Positions 57,145-64,000 of a stretch of 64,000 bases of DNA are shown here, one piece after another. Position 1 is the stretch's first letter. The number at the start of each line of letters is the position of its first letter. This DNA comes from Caulobacter segnis (lineage in GTDB: Bacteria; Pseudomonadota; Alphaproteobacteria; Caulobacterales; Caulobacteraceae): assembly GCF_019931575.1 (NCBI RefSeq), contig NZ_CP082923.1, positions 1,674,001 to 1,738,000 on the forward strand, given 5' to 3'. A model generated the notes under the pieces. The model saw only the letters and a program-made list of their open reading frames with translations, was not told the origin of the DNA and searched no databases. Position numbers and translations under genes: made by a program.

Positions 57145-57882
57145 CTACTTGTGCTTGTTGTGCTGGGCCAGTTCGTCGGGGCTGATGTCCAGCGGGGCCG
57201 GGGCGGCGGCGTTGTAGGCGGCGGTCTTGTGCAGGTCCATGACCACGCTGCGGTGACCTTCCCAGATCATGTGCAGGGCGACGTACAGCACGATCGCCAG
57301 GCCGACGAAGCCGATCCAGCGGTGCTTGTGCAGCAGGTTGGCGATGGCGCTGGCGGCCAGGCCCATCAGGATGATCGACAGCAGCAGGCCGAAGATCAGG
57401 ATCCCCGGGTGTTCGCGCGCGGCGCCGGCGACGGCCAGCACGTTGTCCAGCGACATCGAGACGTCGGCGATCAGCACCTGGATGAAGGCCTGTTTGAACG
57501 ACTTGGGCTGGCGGACGGTCGTCGGCTCGGTGTTGGGATCGCCGTCGACGCAGGCCACGGCGTCGGCCTCGGCGGCCTGCTCGCGCAGCTCGCGCCACAT
57601 CTTCCAGCACACCCACAGCAGCAGGAAGCCGCCAGCCAGCAGCAGGCCGATGACGCCCAGCAGCCAGGTGGTGATCAGCGCGAAGCTGATGCGCAGCACG
57701 ACCGCCGCGCCCAGGCCGTACAGGATGACCTTCTTGCGGTCCTTGGCCGGCAGGCCGCCGGCGGCCAGGCCCACGGCGACGGCGTTGTCGCCGGCCAGGA
57801 CCAGGTCGATCATCAGGACTTGCAGCAGAGCCGTCAGCGGACCTTGCAGGCCGGCGAGGTTGGCGGTCAGGGCTTCGAACAT
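57145..57882 (-). CDS. TerC-family membrane protein (probable metal exporter)
   Basis: A 245-residue membrane protein with seven helices. MIDLVLAGDNAVAVGLAAGGL and IADVSMSLDNVLAVAGAA carry the acidic LxxDN motifs expected to bind a divalent metal. Relatives of the YjbE type are linked to manganese export or loading of exported enzymes. A manganese riboswitch of the yybP-ykoY kind was not recognised in the 118 bases upstream. Confidence 0.87.
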   Translation of the reverse strand: MFEALTANLAGLQGPLTALLQVLMIDLVLAGDNAVAVGLAAGGLPAKDRKKVILYGLGAAVVLRISFALITTWLLGVIGLLLAGGFLLLWVCWKMWRELREQAAEADAVACVDGDPNTEPTTVRQPKSFKQAFIQVLIADVSMSLDNVLAVAGAAREHPGILIFGLLLSIILMGLAASAIANLLHKHRWIGFVGLAIVLYVALHMIWEGHRSVVMDLHKTAAYNAAAPAPLDISPDELAQHNKHK

Positions 57883-58000
57883 GGGTCCTCAATGCGGTGA
57901 CGCGCGCGGCGATGCAAGGCGCAATAGGCGCGGGCGGGGCGCAAAATCAAGAACGCTTCGCAACCCCGCTCGCGACGAAATCAGAACGCCGGGAGAAGCT

Positions 58001-58837
58001 TCACGACCCCGGAACGTCTCGCGTGCGGACCCGCGCGGCCTCGTAGAGCGCGACCGCGGCCGCGGCCGAGACGTTCAGGCTCTCGAAGCCGCCCGGCATC
58101 GGGATCTTGCCCAGGGCGTCGCAGTGCTCGGCGACCAGCCGGCGGACGCCTTCGCCCTCCGAGCCCAGCACCAGCACGGTGGGCTGGTGGTCGAGGACCT
58201 CCTCGAGGCTCTCTTCGGCCTCGCCGGCCAGGGCCACGGCCCGCCAGCCCAGTTCGGCCAGTTCCTCCAGCGCGCGGGACAGATTGACCACGCGCGCGTG
58301 CGCGACCTTGTCGACCGCGCCGACGGCGGTCTTGGCCAGGACGCCCGACAGCACCGGCGCATGGCGATCCTGCAGGATCACCCCCTTGGCCCCGAACGCG
58401 GCGGCCGAGCGGAAGATGGCGCCGATGTTCTGCGGGTCGGTGATCTGGTCCAGCATCACCAGCAGGCCTTCGGCCGGCGTCCCCATCTCGGCGATCGACA
58501 GCGCCTCGGGTTCGTCGATCTTCAGGGCCAGGCCCTGGTGCACGGCGCCCTGCGGCAGCTGCTTGGCGATCTCCTGGCCTTCGATCACCTGGAGACAGGC
58601 CAGTTTCTGAAGATTGGGGCTGAGTCGCTTGGCCCGGTCCGGAGTCGCTAGGAGGCGCTTCGGGGCCGGCCGAAGCGGGTTGGAAAGGGCCGCCTCTACG
58701 GCGTGAATCCCCCAGATCCAGTCCTTGGCGTCGCCTTGGCCGCGAGAAAAGTCGTTCTGTTTCCGTGGCTTGGAACGAAAATCGCGTCCTTGTGCAGAAG
58801 GGCGTTTCCGGTCGTTGCGTTCGGAATGAGAGGACAC
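58001..58837 (-). CDS. rlmB: 23S rRNA 2'-O-methyltransferase RlmB (TrmH/SpoU family)
   Basis: Methylates the ribose of guanosine 2251 (E. coli numbering) in 23S rRNA. About 278 residues: an N-terminal basic tail, the L30e-like substrate domain (WGIHAVEAALSNPLR) and a SpoU knot domain with DQITDPQNIGAIFRSA (motif 1), LVLGSEGEGVR (motif 2) and PMPGGFESLNVSAAAAVALYEA (motif 3). Start is uncertain: GTG at 58837 is used, since further upstream the frame runs antisense through tRNA-Tyr. Confidence 0.88.
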   Translation of the reverse strand: MSSHSERNDRKRPSAQGRDFRSKPRKQNDFSRGQGDAKDWIWGIHAVEAALSNPLRPAPKRLLATPDRAKRLSPNLQKLACLQVIEGQEIAKQLPQGAVHQGLALKIDEPEALSIAEMGTPAEGLLVMLDQITDPQNIGAIFRSAAAFGAKGVILQDRHAPVLSGVLAKTAVGAVDKVAHARVVNLSRALEELAELGWRAVALAGEAEESLEEVLDHQPTVLVLGSEGEGVRRLVAEHCDALGKIPMPGGFESLNVSAAAAVALYEAARVRTRDVPGS

Positions 58838-58952
58838 TATAAGACGCGCTCCGATTTGGGGCCCCAAGGGTTTCTCGGGCCGGCCGGCGCTGCTCTTAGC
58901 ACTGTCCGTCACCGGCCAAAGAAGCTTTTGTTCCACTTCGAAGTTCAACGGC

Positions 58953-58979
58953 TTGCCGTTGGTCGTCGAAACGGATAAA
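58953..58979 (+). promoter_or_regulatory. Weak candidate promoter for the tRNA-Tyr/tRNA-Gly/tuf unit
   Basis: TTGCCG at 58953-58958 and GATAAA at 58974-58979, spacer 15 bases, about 33 bases before tRNA-Tyr. The spacer is short, so confidence is low. Confidence 0.3.
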
Positions 58980-59011
58980 GGCCGCCGGCTTCGGAACTCC
59001 GTCGCGTGCTT

Positions 59012-59097
59012 GGGGGAATGTCCCGAGTGGCAAAGGGGGGGGACTGTAAATCCCCTGGCGTAAGCCTTCGTAGGTTCGAGTCCTACTTCCCCCACCA
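59012..59097 (+). tRNA. tRNA-Tyr (anticodon GTA)
   Basis: 86 bases including an encoded CCA. Acceptor stem GGGGGAA pairs with TTCCCCC (59012-59018 with 59087-59093), anticodon stem GGGGA / TCCCC, anticodon GTA at 59046-59048, a long class II variable arm and a T-loop GTTCGAG. It is upstream of tRNA-Gly and tuf on the same strand. Confidence 0.97.
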
Positions 59098-59189
59098 TGC
59101 ACGCGACGAGTTCGGAAGGCAGGCGCTGTCTGAGGCAAGGGGGCGTCCCAGAGCCAGAGACCGGGAGCCGACGCGACCCCGCAAGCTTG

Positions 59190-59263
59190 GCGGGTATAGC
59201 ACAATGGTAGTGCAGCAGCCTTCCAAGCTGAGGATGCGGGTTCGATTCCCGCTACCCGCTCCA
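59190..59263 (+). tRNA. tRNA-Gly (anticodon TCC)
   Basis: 74 bases including an encoded CCA. Acceptor stem GCGGGTA pairs with TACCCGC, anticodon loop CTTCCAA with TCC at 59222-59224, T-loop GTTCGATTC. The outer pair of the anticodon stem appears to be a G-A mismatch. It lies 92 bases after tRNA-Tyr and 53 before tuf. Confidence 0.97.
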
Positions 59264-59316
59264 GCTCCCCGAGAATTACTTCCCAACAACCAGCCGCCGG
59301 CGCGAAGGTAGAGACG

Positions 59317-60507
<1,191 letters not shown>

Positions 60508-60544
60508 TCGACCTTCTTCAGCACACGCTGAACTGATCTAAGCG

Positions 60545-60576
60545 AAGGCCCCGGAGAGCAATCTCCGGGGCCTTTT
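60545..60576 (+). terminator. Terminator of tuf
   Basis: Perfect 13-bp stem AAGGCCCCGGAGA / TCTCCGGGGCCTT (60545-60557 with 60562-60574), a GCAA tetraloop, then TT. One of the strongest hairpins in the window. Confidence 0.95.
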
Positions 60577-60676
60577 GCTAAGGCGGTTGGGCCGACTTAA
60601 GGTTGTAAAGTCCGTGTCGGCGTGCTGCTATCACGCTCCGGCGGTTGCGCTGGCGGGGGAAGCTTGGGGCGCGCGC

Positions 60677-62698
60677 GTGTTCGGTGAAGAGAGTTTGGGA
60701 GGGCGGTTCGAGATCGCCGCTCCTGCAGCGTGGGTGCTTGCCCCGCCATTCGTTCGTAACCTGGAGCCGCCGGCCGACAGCATCGACGGCGGCCGACGTT
60801 TCTGGCTTTCGGACACCCAGATAGACCTGCGTGGCGGCGGCCAGGCCTGGTTCTCGCGCGTGGTGTCCGAGGTGGTCACCGCCGACGGCCTGCAGCCGAT
60901 CGGCCAGATCAGCGTCGACTTCGATCCCTCGTACGAGCGGCTGGTGCTGCACCATGTCCGGATCATCCGCGGCGACGAGACGCGTGAGATCGAGCTGCGC
61001 CCGTTGGTGAACGTCTTACGGCGCGAACGCGATCTCGAGCGCGCCATGTACGACGGCCGCTACACTGCCCACTTGGTCGTCCCGGATGTCCGGGTCGGCG
61101 ACATCGTCGACTACGCCTATACGCTGCATGGCGCCCATCCCAGCTTCCAAGGCCTGTTCAACGCCGAGTTCGGCTTGCAGTGGTCCTGCTGGATCGCCCT
61201 GACCCGCGTCCGCCTGCTGGCCGATGCGGCGCGCGTGCTCGACACACGGACCTGGAATGACGCTCCCGCCGCCGAAACGCGCACGCTTGAGGACGGCGCC
61301 GTGGAAAGGCTCTGGAGCGCCCTGAACCAGGTGGGCGCGCAATCGGAGCGGGACGTGCCGGGTTGGGTGCGTGACCGCAAGGCGCTGCGCGTCGCCGACC
61401 GCGCGACCTGGAGTCAAATCGCCGACTTGTACGCCTCGGGATACGAGACGTCCCAGCCGCTGCCGGAGGATCTTGAAGCGCGAGCCGCCGAGATCGAGGC
61501 GGAGGCGAGCGATCCGGCGGTCCGCGTCGTGACGGCTCTGCGGCTGATCCAGCACGGCCTGCGCTATCACTCCATCAGCCTGGGCGACGGCGGGTTCGTG
61601 CCCCGTAGCCTGGACCGCATCTGGACGGTGCGGGCAGGGGACTGCAAGGATTCCAGCCGGCTGCTGGTCGCGCTGTTGCGCCGTCTGGGCATCGAGGCCG
61701 ATCCGGCTCTGGTCCATACTTGGTTGGGCCAGAGCCTCGAGGCCGATCCCCCTGCCGCCAACGCCTTCAACCACTGCATCGTCCGGGTGCGCGTCGCCGG
61801 CCAGATCTATTGGCTGGACCCGACCCGCTATCCGCAGGGCGGCGCGCTGGAGAAGGTATCCCAGGCGCGCTATGGCTGGGCCTTGCCCCTGGTCGATGGC
61901 GCCGTGCTCGAGGCGATGGGGCGCGACACCCCGACGCCCATATATGAAGCCAAGGAACGCTTCGAGCTGGATCCGGCGCCCGAGGGGCGTGGCCGGCTGA
62001 CCGTCAACACCTATTACAGAGGCTGGCGTGCTGACGACATCCGCCGTCGCCTGGCTTCCGAGGGGCCCGACACGGTGGCGCGCAGCTACCGGGAATACTA
62101 CGAGCGGGTCTACGGCGCGGCGATGGAGCAGTCGCCGATGACGGTCGAGGACGATCTCGAAGCCAATGTCATCCGCATCGGCGAAAGCTATGAGCTCGCC
62201 AAGCCCTGGGAAAAGCTGGACGAGACACGCGGTCGCTTTCAGCCGCTGGACGACATCTTCGCGCCGCATCTGACGACCCAGAGGTCAGCGCAGCGCCGTC
62301 ATCCGATCGATCTGGGAACGCCCAGGAGTATTTCGGTCGAGACGCTGATCAAGATGCCGAAGGCCATCACGATCACGGGGTGGGACGACGAACATGAGGC
62401 GCCGGGCATGCGGGCTTCGTCGCGGTTCGAGGCCGCCGACCAGACAGGCACGTTGTTCCGGCTATCGCGCGGGCTGACGATCTCCCGGACCGAAATCTCG
62501 CCCGAGGATGCGGAGGCGTACTTCAGTCTGCGCGAGGGCGCGCTGAATGGATCTGTTGTCATCACGGACAGTAAGGACGCGCCGAAGCCCAAGTCCGAGG
62601 GCTTCATGCTCGGTGACTTCCACTTCGACTACCGCACGATCTGGGTCATCGTCTGGCTGGTGCTCATGTTGCTGGGCGCGATCGCCCGATCACGCTAG
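60677..62698 (+). CDS. DUF3857/transglutaminase-like domain protein with C-terminal membrane helix
   Basis: A protein of about 673 residues. The DUF3857 region comes first (SDTQIDLRGGGQAWFSRVVSEVV, VGDIVDYAYTLHGAHP), then a transglutaminase-like domain with Cys323 in RAGDCKDSSRLL, His in AFNHCIVRV and Asp in YWLDPTRYP, then a beta-rich domain and one helix at the very end (WVIVWLVLMLLGAIARS). A signal peptide is not seen. The start is uncertain: GTG at 60677 is used; other GTG/TTG codons lie up to 102 bases upstream, inside the tuf terminator region. Confidence 0.75.
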   Translation: MFGEESLGGRFEIAAPAAWVLAPPFVRNLEPPADSIDGGRRFWLSDTQIDLRGGGQAWFSRVVSEVVTADGLQPIGQISVDFDPSYERLVLHHVRIIRGDETREIELRPLVNVLRRERDLERAMYDGRYTAHLVVPDVRVGDIVDYAYTLHGAHPSFQGLFNAEFGLQWSCWIALTRVRLLADAARVLDTRTWNDAPAAETRTLEDGAVERLWSALNQVGAQSERDVPGWVRDRKALRVADRATWSQIADLYASGYETSQPLPEDLEARAAEIEAEASDPAVRVVTALRLIQHGLRYHSISLGDGGFVPRSLDRIWTVRAGDCKDSSRLLVALLRRLGIEADPALVHTWLGQSLEADPPAANAFNHCIVRVRVAGQIYWLDPTRYPQGGALEKVSQARYGWALPLVDGAVLEAMGRDTPTPIYEAKERFELDPAPEGRGRLTVNTYYRGWRADDIRRRLASEGPDTVARSYREYYERVYGAAMEQSPMTVEDDLEANVIRIGESYELAKPWEKLDETRGRFQPLDDIFAPHLTTQRSAQRRHPIDLGTPRSISVETLIKMPKAITITGWDDEHEAPGMRASSRFEAADQTGTLFRLSRGLTISRTEISPEDAEAYFSLREGALNGSVVITDSKDAPKPKSEGFMLGDFHFDYRTIWVIVWLVLMLLGAIARSR

Positions 62699-62731
62699 CC
62701 CTTCGCCCGCAAAAGATGGAAGGAGAGGGGC

Positions 62732-63358
62732 ATGGCGATGATCACCGACCCCGACGACTTCTTCACCAAGGGCTGCGGCCGGTGCGACCGTTCGCGACGC
62801 CGGATTGCTCGACCCGGCCGTGGATCGAGGGCTTGAACGCCCTGCGCCGGATCTGCGTGGACATGGGGCTGGAGGAGACGGTGAAGTGGGCGCACCCTTG
62901 CTACATGCACGCCGGGCGCAACATCGCGCTGTTCGGGGCGTTCCGGGGGCGACTTCCGGCTGACGTTCCTGAACGCCGGGCTGCTGGTCGATAACGAGGG
63001 CGTGCTGGAGCCGCAGGGGCCCAACAGCCAGACGCCGGGCATGATCCGCTTCACCGCCAATGACCGGGTCGCCGAGCTGGAGCCGGTGATCCGGGCCTAT
63101 CTGCGCCAGCTGATGGACCACGCCGAGGCCGGGACCAAGCCGCCGAAGACCGAGCGCGAGATCGATACGCCCGACGAGCTGACCGAGGCGCTGGACGCCG
63201 ATCCGGAGCTGGCCGAGGCCTTCCACGCCCTGACGCCGGGCCGGCAGAAGAGCTACCTGTTCGCGCTGAACCAGGCCAAGCAGCCGGCCACCCGCTTCGC
63301 GCGGATCGAAAAGTTCCGCGACAAGATCATCGCCGGAAAGGGCGCGCTGGAGCGGTAG
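62732..63358 (+). pseudogene. YdeI/DUF1801-like gene with two compensating frameshifts
   Basis: Reading starts MAMITDPDDFFTKGCGRCDR, then the expected continuation FATPDCSTRPWIEGLNALRRIC is in another frame from 62791. A second shift in the run of five G at 62945-62949 returns to the first frame, with DFRLTFLNAGLL next and ending RDKIIAGKGALER. So one base appears lost near 62790 and one gained in the G-run; neither frame alone covers the protein. Sequencing error, at least for the G-run, is as likely as true decay. An intact gene would code for about 208 residues of unknown function. Confidence 0.8.
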
Positions 63359-63359
63359 T

Positions 63360-63662
63360 TCAGCCCACGAATCTCGGGATCGGCCCGACCTGCGGCGTCT
63401 GGTCGGGCAGCTCGACGAACTCCTCGTCGACGAAGCACCAGCCCCAGCCCTCGGGCGGGTCATAGCCCTCGATGATCGGGTGCTTGGTCGCGCGGAAGTG
63501 GGCGGTGGCGTGCTTGCTGGGGCTGTCGTCGCAGCAGCCGACGTGGCCGCAGGTCCGGCACAGGCGAAGGTGGACCCACCAGCCGCCGGACTTCAGACAT
63601 TCCTCGCAACCCTTGGAGCCGGGCGTGACCGGGCGGATGGCGTCGCCGTGCGTGCAGGTCAT
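63360..63662 (-). CDS. UBP-type zinc finger protein
   Basis: A 100-residue protein that is essentially one ZnF-UBP domain. Ligands are visible in KGCEECLKSGGWWVHLRLCRTCGHVGCCDDSPSKHATAHF (spread over residues 20-56) and FRATKHPIIEGYDPPEGWGWCFVDEEFV. In eukaryotes this finger binds the ubiquitin C terminus; in bacteria its ligand is unknown. ATG at 63662 has GGAG upstream. It starts 10 bases after the stop of a reductase gene, so the two form an operon. Confidence 0.88.
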   Translation of the reverse strand: MTCTHGDAIRPVTPGSKGCEECLKSGGWWVHLRLCRTCGHVGCCDDSPSKHATAHFRATKHPIIEGYDPPEGWGWCFVDEEFVELPDQTPQVGPIPRFVG

Positions 63663-63672
63663 CGGGGTCTCC

Positions 63673-64000
63673 TCAGGCCTCGGCCAGATAGGCGTGGATG
63701 GCGGCGACCGCCTGGGCGCCTTCGCCGACGGCGGCGGCCACGCGCTTGACCGAACCGGCCCGGACGTCGCCGATCGCGAACACGCCCTTGCGGCTGGTCT
63801 GCAGCAGCGGATGGCCGGGGGCCAGGTCGGTTCCGGTGCGGACGAAGCCGTGGTTGTCCAGCTCGACATGGCAGTGGGTCAGCCAGGCGGTGTTGGGCGC
63901 GGCGCCGATGAACAGGAAGAGGTGGCTGATCGCCTGGGTCGTCTCGACGCCGTTCGGGCCGCGCCAGCGGACGGCCGACAGCTGGCCGCCCTTGCCCTCG
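63673..64000 (-). CDS. FAD-dependent thioredoxin-reductase-like oxidoreductase, C-terminal part (cut by window end)
   Basis: The last 109 residues of a flavoprotein are visible. HLFLFIGAAPNTAWL is the NAD-domain to FAD-domain return, and GVFAIGDVRAGSVKRVAAAVGEGAQAV is the conserved GD motif that binds FAD, as in thioredoxin reductases. The rest lies beyond base 64000. It is upstream of and co-directional with the UBP zinc-finger gene. Confidence 0.85.
   Translation of the reverse strand, partial: EGKGGQLSAVRWRGPNGVETTQAISHLFLFIGAAPNTAWLTHCHVELDNHGFVRTGTDLAPGHPLLQTSRKGVFAIGDVRAGSVKRVAAAVGEGAQAVAAIHAYLAEA

Noticed and set aside
57883-58000. Manganese (yybP-ykoY) riboswitch before the TerC gene
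   Set aside because: The family is often riboswitch-controlled, but I see no matching conserved loops in this short gap.
58838-59098. N-terminal extension of the RlmB frame through 59098
   Set aside because: It runs antisense through tRNA-Tyr, giving the well-known false peptide GLEPTKAYARGFTVPPLCH; no start signal supports it.

Overview
The window reads as ordinary chromosome of a high-GC alphaproteobacterium, most likely a Caulobacter or close relative. The main reasons are a DipM-type protein (four LysM domains plus a degenerate LytM domain) directly behind serS-surE-pcm, the mreB-mreC-mreD-pbp2-rodA run, the yajC-secD-secF-Mth938 order and strong C/G at third codon positions. The genus is inferred from gene content. 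I see no insertion sequence, prophage, CRISPR array or large foreign island.

Layout. 1-4.5 kb: serS (cut by the window edge), surE, pcm and dipM, all on +, closed by a hairpin terminator. 4.5-7.7 kb: a minus-strand set of small regulatory and enzyme genes (GNAT under an XRE-cupin regulator, AraC-VOC pair, DUF815-type ATPase). 7.8-13.1 kb: yajC-secD-secF, an Mth938-domain protein, then after two inserted genes a squalene/phytoene-synthase-like protein; the last two families correspond to complex I assembly factors NDUFAF3 and NDUFAF6. 13.3-15.4 kb: an exported S9 peptidase. 15.7-22.4 kb: lpxC, bamD, recN, ligA and a DnaQ-like exonuclease. 22.5-26.8 kb: a DUF2147 protein, aminopeptidase P, a membrane protein, prmA and another anchored protein. 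26.9-28.6 kb: LtrA and a rifampin ADP-ribosyltransferase. 28.6-32.2 kb: plsY with a small partner, and a UvrD/PcrA helicase.

32.4-36.0 kb is the most accessory-looking stretch: two tiny membrane proteins, a DUF6807 / DUF4169 / ribbon-helix-helix row, a DUF2171 protein, a glutathione transferase, and a membrane protein plus XRE regulator behind two perfect tandem operators. 36.1-39.6 kb: aspartate aminotransferase, an exported protein, a flavin reductase and a VTT membrane protein. 39.7-41.4 kb: leuA behind an 18-codon leader peptide rich in the rare Leu codon CTT. 41.5-43.6 kb: two methyltransferase-like proteins and an EamA exporter. 43.9-50.3 kb: the rod-shape cluster mreB-mreC-mreD-pbp2-rodA plus a coupled GNAT gene. 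50.3-57.1 kb: prolyl aminopeptidase, an epoxide-hydrolase-like protein, a Bcr/CflA transporter, a DUF423 protein and a three-gene coupled cassette of unknown role. 57.1-64 kb: TerC, RlmB, tRNA-Tyr, tRNA-Gly, tuf, a DUF3857/transglutaminase protein, a YdeI-family gene with two frameshifts, and a UBP zinc-finger protein following a truncated FAD-dependent reductase.

Working together, the core genes cover envelope growth (lpxC, bamD, dipM, mreBCD, pbp2, rodA, plsY, secDF-yajC), translation (serS, tRNAs, tuf, prmA, rlmB) and DNA maintenance (recN, ligA, uvrD). The best leads for new biology are the leuA leader, the tandem-operator XRE/membrane-protein unit, the three-gene phosphotransferase cassette, the mini-palindromes before arr and the intergenic palindromic elements.
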